Source of the DNA: Bacteroidota bacterium
GTDB lineage: Bacteria > Bacteroidota > Bacteroidia > Bacteroidales > JABHKC01
DNA: 64,000 nucleotides
Reading direction: 5' to 3'
NCBI GenBank assembly: GCA_018692315.1
Contig: JABHKC010000158.1
Span: 1 to 64,000 of the forward strand
A program made the position numbers and the translations under genes. The notes below the pieces were generated by a model. That model searched no databases. It worked only from the letters and a program-made list of their open reading frames with translations, and was not told the DNA's origin. The stretch's first letter is position 1. Each line of letters opens with the position of its first letter. Shown here piece by piece: positions 36,612 to 45,654 of the stretch.

Positions 36612-38423
36612 ATGAAAAATAAATATTTATTGACATTCTTTATAATACTTCTAATTTCATTTGGGAACCATATTTATTCGCAATGTCCCGGATGTGTGAT
36701 TGATACTACCTGTTCGCCGCCTAACGATTTCGGACTTTGCCCCGATGATACTATAAATGTGATTGCATTTCAGGATACTTTCATTGATATAACTTTTAAA
36801 GTCCCGCTGCAATATACTGATAGCGCCACCAGTATAACTGTCAATGTTTTTTCAATTGAAATTTTGGCAGTAAATGGTGTTCCTTCTGGTTTGGATTGGG
36901 AATGTAACTTGTCTCCCACTTGCGAATATCCTGGCGGGGGAATGGGCTGCATAAGAATTTGCGGCATTCCACAGTCGGCTCCCGGAATTTATATTGCAAC
37001 TGTCGATTTGAATGCCGAAGTTTCGATTGTTGGAAGTCAAACAATCTCTTTTGAAGTTATTTTTCAAGTATTGCAAAGTGGCTCTAACAATAATGGATTT
37101 AGTTTTTCACCAGCTTTTGCCTGCGATTCGGTGCATGTAGAATTTGAAGCTTTGTTAGAAAATTCTCCATTTCCAATCTCATATCAGTGGGATTTTGGTA
37201 ATGGAAATTCTGACACACTACAGTTTCCAGAAACTCAATTATACTCTCAGCCAGACACTTATCAGGTTATTTTGCAAACTACACTTATTGATTATGTAAT
37301 TGTTGATGTTACTGCAAATTCACAAGGCAATTGGTATGCCGGCGATGTAGAAGAACTGTGGACATGGATTGGTGATCCCGATTTGTTTTTTGTTCTTGAA
37401 CACGGTGCAGGGCTCTATACATCATCTACTATCGACGACGATTTGACTGCACATTGGACAGGATTAAATATAGTTCTTGCCGACACAAATATTATTTTGA
37501 ATTTTTGGGACGAAGATTTTGGTCCACCTCTTGGTTCATCAGATGATGATGGAGGAATTTCGCAATTAAATATTTCGGGCGCAGGTGTTTATAACTATTC
37601 TACAACCGGGGGCAAAGTAAGCGGGACTGTAACCGTTGAAGAACAGATCGGTTTGGTATTTTCCGATACCGATATGGTAGTGGTTTATCCATCGCCTACA
37701 GAGGTAGATATCGATGTTTATCCATCACAAGAGGTTTGCGAAGGCGAGCAAATTATTTTGAACTCTAATGTAGAAGAAGGCTTGCAATGGTTTTTCAATG
37801 GTTCAATCATGTCTGGTATCGACACTTCCATGCTTGAAACAAGTGTGTCCGGCATTTACAATCTTGTTGCTACGAATAATTATGGTTGTACAAACCAATC
37901 AGATACAATCAGTTTAGTTTTTCATCCTTTGCCGCCGCCTCCTTTTTTCTGGATAATTTATGACACTTTGCAAACAAATCTCACAGGATACGATCTTCAA
38001 TGGTATTTTTATGAAAATGAGCTGAGTGAGGAAATTATCGGAGCAAACGATTTAATTTATGTTGCTGATGAAAGTGGATATTATTTTGTTTTGGCAACAA
38101 GTGGTTTTGGTTGTATTAGCAGTTCCGATACGGTTTTTGTTACAAGCTATTCTATGATTGAAGGAAAAGAATTAACAAATGGACTAAAAATTTATCCAAA
38201 TCCTGCTCAAGAATTCATTTCAATAGAATTTGAAAATATCGCTGAAGTAGAAAAAATGAAAATAATTGATTCTTTTGGGAAAATACTTTTCGATGAAAAT
38301 CTCGACCTATTTCAAACATATTTTTTAAGAAAAATCAATATAAAGAATTTTCCTGCCGGAATCTATTGTATTCAATTATCATCTTCCGAAAATACTGAAT
38401 CTTATAAATTTATAATAAATTAA
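36612..38423 (+). CDS. T9SS type A secreted protein with PKD module
   Basis: A 603-residue protein with signal peptide (MKNKYLLTFFIILLISFGNHIYSQ). The N-terminal module (25-165) is cysteine-containing (CPGCVIDTTCSPP, CIRICGIPQSAPGIY) and is shared with the next gene. A PKD module (about 180-235, YQWDFGNGNSDT) leads into an acidic, possibly calcium-binding beta region (about 240-340, DEDFGPPLGSSDDDGG). A cysteine-bearing Ig-like module follows, and the protein ends in a type A sorting domain (IYPNPAQEFISIEFENI). Surface or extracellular function is unknown. Confidence 0.82.
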   Translation: MKNKYLLTFFIILLISFGNHIYSQCPGCVIDTTCSPPNDFGLCPDDTINVIAFQDTFIDITFKVPLQYTDSATSITVNVFSIEILAVNGVPSGLDWECNLSPTCEYPGGGMGCIRICGIPQSAPGIYIATVDLNAEVSIVGSQTISFEVIFQVLQSGSNNNGFSFSPAFACDSVHVEFEALLENSPFPISYQWDFGNGNSDTLQFPETQLYSQPDTYQVILQTTLIDYVIVDVTANSQGNWYAGDVEELWTWIGDPDLFFVLEHGAGLYTSSTIDDDLTAHWTGLNIVLADTNIILNFWDEDFGPPLGSSDDDGGISQLNISGAGVYNYSTTGGKVSGTVTVEEQIGLVFSDTDMVVVYPSPTEVDIDVYPSQEVCEGEQIILNSNVEEGLQWFFNGSIMSGIDTSMLETSVSGIYNLVATNNYGCTNQSDTISLVFHPLPPPPFFWIIYDTLQTNLTGYDLQWYFYENELSEEIIGANDLIYVADESGYYFVLATSGFGCISSSDTVFVTSYSMIEGKELTNGLKIYPNPAQEFISIEFENIAEVEKMKIIDSFGKILFDENLDLFQTYFLRKINIKNFPAGIYCIQLSSSENTESYKFIIN

Positions 38424-38447
38424 AATCTCAACCAAAAATTTTGACAT

Positions 38448-39206
38448 ATGAAAAACACAACCTTATCTTTTTTATTTGCAGCTATTTTAGTTTTTGCGAT
38501 TTCTAATATTTATGCCCAATGTACACCTGATGCCAGTTGTGTTGATACAGAACTTCCTGGAGAAATTTGCCCGGACACTTTATCAGAAGGTGTAAAATCG
38601 GAGTTTTATAGCGAGGTAATTACAATTATTCCACCTTATGAAGCAGATTTGGGAGACAGCATAATTGTTCCTATTTCAAAAATTGTTTTGACAGCTATAG
38701 AAAATATTCCGCCCGGATTAAGTTTTGCTTCAAATGAACCATCGCAAGAATTTATTGTTGGCGACACAAATTGTGTTTTAGTGAGCGGAACTCCTACCGA
38801 CACAGGAACTTACTATTTAAAAATAATTACAGATGTTTATATAGGGACTATTCTATTTCCAATTTTTGCTCAGGAATATGTCGATTCTACTTCAGTTTTC
38901 ATTAAAATAAATTCCGAGGAATTGGGCATTTCTGAAAACCAAAGTTTAGATTTTTATATTCTTGAAAATGAGCCTAATCCGTTTTCATATGAAACTTCAA
39001 TTGGTTTTTATTCTGTAAAATCAGCAAAATCTGAATTGCAAATTTTCAATCAATTTGGGCAATTAATTTATTCTGAAAATAAATATTTTCTTGCCGGAGA
39101 AAATTATTTTGATTTTACTGGCAGAAATCTAAAAAGTGGAATTTACTTTTATTCTGTTTTTGATGGGATAAATTATGTTGGGGGTAAGATTGTGAAGGCT
39201 GATTAA
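38448..39206 (+). CDS. T9SS type A secreted protein, short relative of the preceding gene
   Basis: A 252-residue protein with signal peptide (MKNTTLSFLFAAILVFAISNIYAQ). The single module (25-160, CTPDASCVDTELPGEICPDT ... CVLVSGTPTDTGTYYLKI) matches the N-terminal module of the upstream 603-residue protein, including cysteine spacing and the SGTP/CGIP turn. A sorting domain follows directly (NEPNPFSYETSIGFY ... LKSGIYFYSV). It starts 24 bases after the upstream stop, so the two probably form an operon. Confidence 0.82.
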   Translation: MKNTTLSFLFAAILVFAISNIYAQCTPDASCVDTELPGEICPDTLSEGVKSEFYSEVITIIPPYEADLGDSIIVPISKIVLTAIENIPPGLSFASNEPSQEFIVGDTNCVLVSGTPTDTGTYYLKIITDVYIGTILFPIFAQEYVDSTSVFIKINSEELGISENQSLDFYILENEPNPFSYETSIGFYSVKSAKSELQIFNQFGQLIYSENKYFLAGENYFDFTGRNLKSGIYFYSVFDGINYVGGKIVKAD

Positions 39207-39318
39207 CTAATGATTATTATTTTAAACCGAATGTTTCTTTACTGAAAAACTGTTCATAGAGGCTTACGTTTTTTTATAACATCATTAATAATTTTTTCAA
39301 AGAAAGTTATTTTTGTTA

Positions 39319-39797
39319 CTAAATTCTATTTTTAAAATTTCTCAAAATCCGCTCCCTATCCTCATTTTTCTTATTTGATTTGTGGAATATTTCAATCAAA
39401 ATTATTTTTTGTTCTTCCTCATATAAAGCATAAACAATTCTAAATCCTGAATTACGTCCCTTGCCCTTAAAACTTCTACTAGCTATTTTTTTAATATTAA
39501 TGATACAAGTTTGTATTCCTAATCCATCTATTCTAAAACTAAAAGGAGGATTCTCATTTGGCCTAATATTTAAAACTTTCTTAAGGGGACTTCTAAAAAT
39601 AGTAAATTTCAAGGCGTAAGAAATTTAAAAACCGGAGTTTACTATTGTAAATGAGGATTTTAAAATTGCGAAACAACGAAGAAATTTGCATTTTTAGAGG
39701 GTTCCTTAACAATTTCAACATCCTCAGCAATTGTTCTGTACTTTCTCGAAAGCTTTTTGATGTCTTTCCTAAATTCAACAAGTTCGTCTATTGTCAT
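39319..39797 (-). pseudogene. RelE-like toxin of a Panacea TA pair, disrupted by a MITE
   Basis: The ATG at 39797 overlaps the antitoxin stop (ATGA) and encodes MTIDELVEFRKDIKKLSRKY and onward to EIVK, then enters foreign sequence and stops after 45 codons. The remainder of the gene resumes at 39580 as KKVLNIRPNENPPFSFRIDG... and runs to 39321, with the toxin-like end SGFRIVYALYEEEQKIILIE. Removing 125 bases (a 121-bp element plus one copy of the TTAA duplication) restores one continuous 117-codon frame. The toxin is of the RelE/ParE-like sort often paired with Panacea antitoxins. It should be non-functional here unless the C-terminal frame (TTG at 39612) is translated separately, which would not give a full fold. 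Confidence 0.88.
39581..39709. mobile_element. ~121-bp MITE-like element with TTAA target duplication
   Basis: The element spans about 39585-39705 and is flanked on both sides by TTAA (39581-39584 and 39706-39709); a 5-bp CTTAA reading is also possible. Its ends are imperfect inverted repeats of about 26 bp: GGGGACTTCTAAAAAT... on the left and, complemented, GGAACCCTCTAAAAAT... on the right, both continuing to AAATTTC. The interior also pairs (TTTAC / GTAAA around 39638-39651), so one strand can fold into a long hairpin. There is no coding capacity. It needs a transposase from elsewhere. It interrupts the toxin gene. Confidence 0.85.
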
Positions 39798-40591
39798 AAA
39801 GCACCTTCGTTTTCATCGTAATTCCTGACTGAATAAGGTGATTCTCTATAAAAAGCTAATTCATAATCAATTGCTTCGCCTTCTTTCGAAGCCAACCAAG
39901 GAATATCTTTATGCGAATATTCACTTATTGCCGAAGCAGACCAATCGGAGAATTGGGCTATTACCTTGTCTATAACATCTTTCTCGCTGGCACTGAAACT
40001 CTTCAAATTTGGTTTAGTAAGCGGCAGATATCTTTTTTGTGGATATCCATGATAATCTACATTAATTCTTTGTAATTGCTTGTTGGCAATCATTTGATTA
40101 ATAATAATATCAAGTTTCTGCGGTACAGGCCCGTATGGCAATTTCCTATATTCAGCTCCGGTCAAATGTTCTTCGTAAATCTCATAATAATTAAAATCGG
40201 AGAAATAAAATAATTTGTAAAGTAGAGTTTCGCCAACATTTGGTTTGCCAGCACATTTTTCAAGAATATATAATAGAATATTTTTGAATTTGTTTACTCT
40301 CAGTTCAGGTATAGAAATCCTAATTTTTGGCTCCTCACTGGTTTCTTTTTCGTCAGCAATAATTTCAGACAAACTGAAATCTGAAGATAATAGTTTATCA
40401 ATTGATATTAAGAAAACATCTGCTATTTTTTTTAGTTCAATCGCTGAAAGATTTCTTTTTCCTAACTCAATGTGTGTAAGTGAAGGGCGAGAAATTTTTA
40501 ATAATTTTGCTAAATCATTCTGTGAATATCCTCTATTTTTTCGTAAATCGAAAATTCTTTGTCCAATTTCTTTTTGTGTTATTGTCTTCAT
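39794..40591 (-). CDS. XRE-type HTH plus Panacea (DUF4065) antitoxin
   Basis: A 265-residue protein with an N-terminal Cro/C1-type helix-turn-helix (residues 8-65, IFDLRKNRGYSQNDLAKLLKIS, in pieces, with PSLTHIELGKRNLSA) and a C-terminal Panacea/SocA-like DUF4065 domain (about 105-255, LLYKLFYFSDFNYYE, GAEYRKLPYGPVP, SEYSHKDIPWL). Panacea domains serve as versatile antitoxins paired with unrelated toxins. The HTH part probably autoregulates the operon. Its stop overlaps the start of the disrupted toxin gene, so this antitoxin is now an orphan. Confidence 0.9.
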   Translation of the reverse strand: MKTITQKEIGQRIFDLRKNRGYSQNDLAKLLKISRPSLTHIELGKRNLSAIELKKIADVFLISIDKLLSSDFSLSEIIADEKETSEEPKIRISIPELRVNKFKNILLYILEKCAGKPNVGETLLYKLFYFSDFNYYEIYEEHLTGAEYRKLPYGPVPQKLDIIINQMIANKQLQRINVDYHGYPQKRYLPLTKPNLKSFSASEKDVIDKVIAQFSDWSASAISEYSHKDIPWLASKEGEAIDYELAFYRESPYSVRNYDENEGAL

Positions 40592-40701
40592 ATTTTTTTA
40601 GTTAGAATACAAAAATACGAAATGTTTAAATACAAAACAAATTGTTGTTTTAATTACTTACATTTTTCTTTCGTAATAATTTCACATCATTGGATAAAAC
40701 A

Positions 40702-40737
40702 ACAATGCCAAAGCTTAGAAAAAAACTTTGGCATTGT
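40702..40737 (-). terminator. Hairpin downstream of the FadL-like gene
   Basis: A perfect 12-bp stem (ACAATGCCAAAG 40702-40713 with CTTTGGCATTGT 40726-40737) has a 12-base loop. It lies 46 bases beyond the stop of the minus-strand gene 40783-42339. The following T tract on the minus strand is broken, so termination strength is uncertain. Confidence 0.7.
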
Positions 40738-40782
40738 AGAAAATACTTCCAGAAAAAGGAATGATATTTTTAAAAATTATAA

Positions 40783-42339
40783 TTAAAATAGTTTATAATC
40801 AATTCCAATAGAAAAAATCATATTGTCTTTATAATAGGTTTCTTTAACGCCAGTTAGACCGGTTGTAGGATAATCTATTAATTTTTCACCATCTTCATAA
40901 ACTGTTTTCAACACTCCAAGATTTACAGTTAATGCCGGTGTTACTTTATATGCTCCACCAAATCCAACAGTATTTGTGCTTAAAGAATAGCTCATATCCG
41001 TATTATAGTCAGCAGTGGCACCAGTTTGTGCACGTAAGTAACCGATACTTAAAAGAAACTTGTCAGTAATGTCATACTCTAAGCCCATCCCCATTTCAAT
41101 GAAGTTTTTATCAATTGTTTTGTCTTCGCCCCAATCAACATCTTTATCGAAATATAGGTGGTAGCCAACCGTTGCTTTTAATTTTTTCGATGCCTGATAA
41201 CTTGCTCCGATAGAAAACATAGCTGGCATGTCTGAATCAGTTTTTGCACCGTCTGGAAATAATCCGCTGCCATCAACTTTGGTTGCATTTTCAAGCTCAA
41301 GTTTGGTTTTCAATTCGTATTTCAGACCAATATTTAACTTATTTTCTAAGAGTGTAAAATGTGCCCCAAAAATTGGAGTAATTCCTGTGCCTGTTTGCTC
41401 GGCATCAACTTCAACATCAGCAGTCTGGGCTGCATATCCGTTAAGTTGGTCGGCAGCACCTTGGTATGCGCCCTGAGCTTGTTCTAGCGTCATGCCAGTC
41501 GGATCAATTCCCATAGCAATTAATCCACCTTCCAATAGTCCTCGTGTTGCTGCATCAATTATTAGTCCTGCTTCAGCTTCATCAAATGTTAAGCCACCAA
41601 CTCCACCATCAATAAATGGTTGCATTGACGCTGCACCTCCTGCCGGAGCTTGTGCCATGTCTGTAAAAAAGGTAGTTGCAGGAGTCATGGTAGTCCCAGT
41701 CAATTCTCCAAAAATTGGATTAACCATAATATTCTTAATATGACCTCCATAAGTGTTTTTTGCCATTACATATCTACCACCGGCATATAAAGAAATCATA
41801 TCGTTTAGTGCATATGAAAGTCCGGCTTGAAGTCCCCAAAAAACAGAAGTACCTTCAAAATAGATATCAGCACTATATTTATCTACTCCGAATCCATTTG
41901 CCGCCATCATTGGTACAAGGTCTGAAACCGGGGTTTCAAAAGAAGGCAATCCGTTTTGGAATTCGGCACCACCACCACCACCAACAGGATTGAAGCCGAG
42001 CGATAGGGCTAAATTTCCTTTTTTATATGCAAAATATGCTCCCGGAAAAACCGGTGCACTGATACTTCCTTCAAATAATTCATTGTTCAAAAACATATAT
42101 GCATTTGTTATCTCTTTATTTTGCCAAATAGATTGATTGTTTAGCGAGAAATAAAATCCATCTTCCAACTTTGTTAAGCCGGCCGGATTATAATAAACTG
42201 CATCAATACCGAGCGATGCATCACGAATTAGCATCCTAACATACGATGCACTTTGGTTTGTATTTGTAAGGATACCTCCTGCAAAAACATTAGCTGCAAA
42301 AAATACAGAAATTAAAATAATTGTGTAAAATCTCTTCAT
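40783..42339 (-). CDS. OmpP1/FadL/TodX family outer-membrane transporter
   Basis: A 518-residue protein with signal peptide (MKRFYTIILISVFFAANVFA). The mature start with GGILTNTNQSASYVRMLIRD and the DAVYYNPAGLTKL motif is diagnostic of FadL-like 14-stranded barrels with an N-terminal hatch. An alanine/glycine-rich segment (about 225-300) is longer than in E. coli FadL and probably forms an extracellular or plug extension. FadL proteins take up long-chain fatty acids or other hydrophobic compounds. Confidence 0.9.
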   Translation of the reverse strand: MKRFYTIILISVFFAANVFAGGILTNTNQSASYVRMLIRDASLGIDAVYYNPAGLTKLEDGFYFSLNNQSIWQNKEITNAYMFLNNELFEGSISAPVFPGAYFAYKKGNLALSLGFNPVGGGGGAEFQNGLPSFETPVSDLVPMMAANGFGVDKYSADIYFEGTSVFWGLQAGLSYALNDMISLYAGGRYVMAKNTYGGHIKNIMVNPIFGELTGTTMTPATTFFTDMAQAPAGGAASMQPFIDGGVGGLTFDEAEAGLIIDAATRGLLEGGLIAMGIDPTGMTLEQAQGAYQGAADQLNGYAAQTADVEVDAEQTGTGITPIFGAHFTLLENKLNIGLKYELKTKLELENATKVDGSGLFPDGAKTDSDMPAMFSIGASYQASKKLKATVGYHLYFDKDVDWGEDKTIDKNFIEMGMGLEYDITDKFLLSIGYLRAQTGATADYNTDMSYSLSTNTVGFGGAYKVTPALTVNLGVLKTVYEDGEKLIDYPTTGLTGVKETYYKDNMIFSIGIDYKLF

Positions 42340-42433
42340 AGTTTCATTTGTTAGTTAAAAAATCGCAATATATAATAAATTTATTCATATCAAGTGATTA
42401 TTTTTGTTGCCAAATCTCTGTGATTTTTTGAAA

Positions 42434-44242
42434 TTATGTACGGTATTTTTCCGACTGGATATTGTACAAGTCAGCATATTTTCCTTTAAGGTGCATTAAT
42501 TCTTCGTGAGTCCCCGATTCAATTAAATTTTCCTTGTCAAGCACATAAATTTTGTCAGCCATTTTAACAGATGACAGTCGGTGACTTATAATAATTGCAG
42601 TTTTATTCTTTGTAGCATTTTCAAAATTTTGGAGAATTTCGTATTCCGATCTCGGATCTATTGAACTTGTGGGTTCATCGAGAACAATAATTTGAGAATT
42701 TTTGTAAAAAGCCCTTGCTAGTGCAACTTTCTGATATTCTCCAATGCTGAGTTCCTCTCCATTTTCAAACAATTTTCCAAGGACACTTTCATACTTCTTT
42801 GGTAAATTTTCTAATTTCAAATCAATATTTGCAGTTTTTGCTGCTTTTCTAATCTTATTATCGTCATGGTTTTCAGCAATATTTCCAAAAGCAATATTTT
42901 CTTTTGCCGATAAATGATAGTGAGCATAATCCTGAAAAATGACACTTATATTTTCTCTGATTTCTTCAGTATTCATTTCTTCAATATTTACTTCATCAAA
43001 CAAAATTTCACCCTTAGTGGGTTTATAAAATTTACACAAAAGCTTTATGAGTGTAGTTTTTCCGACACCATTTTCGCCAACAATAGCAATTGTTTCATTT
43101 ACTTTTATTTGAATATTGATATTTTTTAAAACAAATTTATTCCCGTTTGGATATTTGAAATCTAAATTCCTAATACTAATTCCTTTACAAATTTTTGATG
43201 GAAAAGGAGTTGAATGTTTTGGTGAAACAATTTGCTGTGGCAGATTCAAAAACTCAAATAAGTTATTTAGAAAAAGATTATCTTCAAAAAGTCCTGCGAT
43301 TCCTGAAAAAAGACTACGTAGAAAATCGAATCCTTTTTGAAATGCCAAGAAATACATTACCAAATCACCAAGGGTAATTTCGCCCCTGATGGCTTTATAA
43401 CTTATGTAAGCATATGATCCGAAAACTGTTAGAGCTGTTGTAGTTTCCGAGACAAGGCTAATTAGAGTTTGCTTTTTAACAATTTTGAATTTTTCTTCCC
43501 GAAGAAGTTTTTTTAGATTTTTAAAACGTTCGATGAATATTCCGGACAATCCAAAAAGTCGAACTTCCTTGGCAAATCGTAATGACGTTAATAAGCCATT
43601 GTAATAGTCTGTTTTTCTTTCTGTAGGAGTTTCGGATCTTTTCCAATCGTAAATTTCTTTGGCAAATTTCAATCGAATCAAAATTCCCGGAAGGGTTGCT
43701 ACAAGTAAAAGAATTGAAACCACCCAATGAAGCGTCATTATTAGACCAAAAATTAGCATTAGCGAAATAATGTTTTGCAAAATGTAAACAAGATTGTTTA
43801 CTATTGAGTTTGGTCGGAAAGGAGCTTCAATTCTGGCTCTATGAAGAATATCGTAATAATTTGAGTTTTCAAAATATTGTAAATCTAATTGTGAAGTTTT
43901 TTTGTGGATAATACTATACATATAATCGCTCACAATTTGCGATTGATGTTCTCTTATTAAAGCACTTACAGATTTCAGTGCAGAGTTAATGAAGAAAATT
44001 ATTCCTGCAAAAATTACGAAATACAAAACATTATAAAATGCTGATTCTTTATCGTTAGCAAGGGCTCCTTCTGTAACTGAATCAACAATCAATTTCATTA
44101 AAAAAATAATTGCTAATGGTAAAATACCTTGAACGATAGTAATGAAAGAATTTATGATAGTCCAAAAAGGAGCAGCTTTCCAGGCGAATTGTAATGCTCT
44201 TTTCAAATATAAATATTTTTTTATTTCAGTTCTTGGCTTCAA
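42434..44242 (-). CDS. ABC exporter, fused permease and ATPase, of the PqqD/HprK-like cluster
   Basis: A 602-residue half-transporter. Residues 20-330 form a six-helix type I exporter domain. The nucleotide-binding domain shows Walker A GENGVGKTT, a Q-loop at SVIFQDYAHY, signature LSIGEYQKVALARA (variant of LSGGQ), Walker B IIVLDEPTSSID and the H-loop ISHRLSS. There is no N-terminal C39 peptidase, so any leader must be cut by another enzyme. It is the last gene of a four-gene operon and overlaps the signal-peptidase-like gene by four bases. The cargo is inferred to be the product of the cluster. Confidence 0.9.
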   Translation of the reverse strand: MKPRTEIKKYLYLKRALQFAWKAAPFWTIINSFITIVQGILPLAIIFLMKLIVDSVTEGALANDKESAFYNVLYFVIFAGIIFFINSALKSVSALIREHQSQIVSDYMYSIIHKKTSQLDLQYFENSNYYDILHRARIEAPFRPNSIVNNLVYILQNIISLMLIFGLIMTLHWVVSILLLVATLPGILIRLKFAKEIYDWKRSETPTERKTDYYNGLLTSLRFAKEVRLFGLSGIFIERFKNLKKLLREEKFKIVKKQTLISLVSETTTALTVFGSYAYISYKAIRGEITLGDLVMYFLAFQKGFDFLRSLFSGIAGLFEDNLFLNNLFEFLNLPQQIVSPKHSTPFPSKICKGISIRNLDFKYPNGNKFVLKNINIQIKVNETIAIVGENGVGKTTLIKLLCKFYKPTKGEILFDEVNIEEMNTEEIRENISVIFQDYAHYHLSAKENIAFGNIAENHDDNKIRKAAKTANIDLKLENLPKKYESVLGKLFENGEELSIGEYQKVALARAFYKNSQIIVLDEPTSSIDPRSEYEILQNFENATKNKTAIIISHRLSSVKMADKIYVLDKENLIESGTHEELMHLKGKYADLYNIQSEKYRT

Positions 44243-44721
44243 GATTTGACTCTAATTTGACTTTGCATTTTCCAATATATTCTAACAAAAATGTATATAA
44301 TGACTAAGACTATTGAAGTTTTTGAAATTATATAATTTAGTTTTATAAAGTATTCAGTTTCAATATCTACGGTCTTGTTTTTTCTGTCGAAAGATACAAT
44401 TTTTCCAATGTAATTTTCCTCTGAGATAGGACAATCTTTTTTTAACAATGAATCTCCTTTTGTAATTAGTGATAGTTTTTTATTTCGATAAATAATTTTA
44501 AGCAATCTATGAGCAATTAATTTTTCTGATGTTTTAAAAACTATTACGTCTCCAATTTTCAAATTTGAAATGCATATTTTCTTAACTAAACCAATATCTC
44601 CATTTCTTAAAAAGGGATACATACTTCTTCCGCCTAATCGAATTTTTAGTTCTTTACCTTGATCTAAAAAATCAACTGTAGCATTTTGAAGATTTTGCAA
44701 ATCAATGTTATTTTTATTCAA
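44239..44721 (-). CDS. S24/S26 family peptidase, Ser-His signal-peptidase type
   Basis: A 160-residue protein with the signal peptidase core: GRSMYPFLRNGD (catalytic Ser), AHRLLKI (histidine as in SipW/ER-type enzymes instead of the bacterial lysine) and TKGDSLLKKD. A single C-terminal membrane helix (about 128-150) would anchor it with the catalytic domain on the cytoplasmic or membrane face; the topology is uncertain. It overlaps the HprK-like gene by 8 bases and the exporter gene by 4, so all are translated together. Its likely job is processing of the cluster's peptide; this is inference. Confidence 0.85.
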   Translation of the reverse strand: MNKNNIDLQNLQNATVDFLDQGKELKIRLGGRSMYPFLRNGDIGLVKKICISNLKIGDVIVFKTSEKLIAHRLLKIIYRNKKLSLITKGDSLLKKDCPISEENYIGKIVSFDRKNKTVDIETEYFIKLNYIISKTSIVLVIIYIFVRIYWKMQSQIRVKS

Positions 44722-45625
44722 AATGGTTTTCTTTTAAATATTGAATAACAGAGCTATCGGGCAAAAAACCAAGCTCGTGAATTGGAATTTTGTTTGTGAT
44801 ATCTGAAATAACATTCAGCATTTTATTAATTATTTTTTCATCGTAATTGTGCTGGATACAAAATGCCATGAATCGGGTAATTGCCTCAACACCCATTAGT
44901 TTTTTCGAAACATTTTGTTTGTTGTGATAAATAAGAAAAATATTGTTAAGAACAACTTTTTTTGAATAGTCGTTTTCGTAAACCGGTGTGTTGAAAATGC
45001 AATATTTATTTTCTATTTTTCTGATTATTAGCCTATCATCGTGAATTATTTTAGCAGAATTATTTTCACAAATCTTTGCAATAGTACTTTTCCCTGCTCC
45101 CGAAAAACCACTAAATAACATTCCGTTTTCACCAAATTTTATTCCAGAGGCATGAATCATTATTGCATCATTTTTCAATGTCAAATAATACAAAATGAGT
45201 GGCAGCATAGGATATTCAAATGGATTTATTTTTGAAATTTGTTGGTCGGAATATATATTCCAATTTTCAGATTTTAGGTCGAAACAAAGAGCCAAATTTG
45301 GAGAGTCTAAAGAACTTAAACTGGAGCTTAGGACAATATATTTATTTTTGAATTTACGAATGCTCCATAAATGTGATGATATTTCTTTCTTATTCCCTGA
45401 AATTTCTTCAATATATGGAGCTTTGAAAACTTCTTTGCTTTCTATAAATTCAGAGGGAATTTTTGCATGAACTTTTAGTGTAAGATCGTAGCTATTGCTT
45501 GTTTCAATAAGGAAATTATTGAGAATCGATTCTGTAAATAGTTTTATATTCTTACCTATGGCATGAACTAAAATATTGAAATTAGCTATTCGAATTGCAA
45601 ATTTTGCATGTGTATTTTTTGCCAT
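44714..45625 (-). CDS. HPr kinase-like protein
   Basis: A 303-residue protein with an HprK-like P-loop (MLFSGFSGAGKSTIAKI, about residues 150-166), a following IIHDDRLIIRK segment and no N-terminal HPr-kinase regulatory domain. Such HprK-related proteins occur with PqqD and nucleotidyltransferases in the HPr-rel-A group and in some lasso-peptide clusters, where one family member phosphorylates the precursor peptide. It follows pqqD-like by 29 bases. The substrate is unknown. Confidence 0.87.
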   Translation of the reverse strand: MAKNTHAKFAIRIANFNILVHAIGKNIKLFTESILNNFLIETSNSYDLTLKVHAKIPSEFIESKEVFKAPYIEEISGNKKEISSHLWSIRKFKNKYIVLSSSLSSLDSPNLALCFDLKSENWNIYSDQQISKINPFEYPMLPLILYYLTLKNDAIMIHASGIKFGENGMLFSGFSGAGKSTIAKICENNSAKIIHDDRLIIRKIENKYCIFNTPVYENDYSKKVVLNNIFLIYHNKQNVSKKLMGVEAITRFMAFCIQHNYDEKIINKMLNVISDITNKIPIHELGFLPDSSVIQYLKENHFE

Positions 45626-45654
45626 AATTAGTCGATTGAATTTATCGCTGAAAT

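Noticed and set aside
39593-39781. 62-residue minus-strand open frame beside the Panacea gene
   Set aside because: It is an alternate-frame reading through the toxin fragment and the MITE; the conserved toxin frame starts at 39797.
41492-41993. Proline/serine- and histidine-rich open frames on the plus strand
   Set aside because: They are antisense shadows of the Ala/Gly-rich segment of the FadL-like gene, which has clear family features.
42340-42433. Small precursor peptide gene for the PqqD/HprK-like cluster
   Set aside because: Neither this gap nor the 43-base (45940-45982) and 70-base (47162-47231) gaps contain a credible small open frame with a ribosome binding site.
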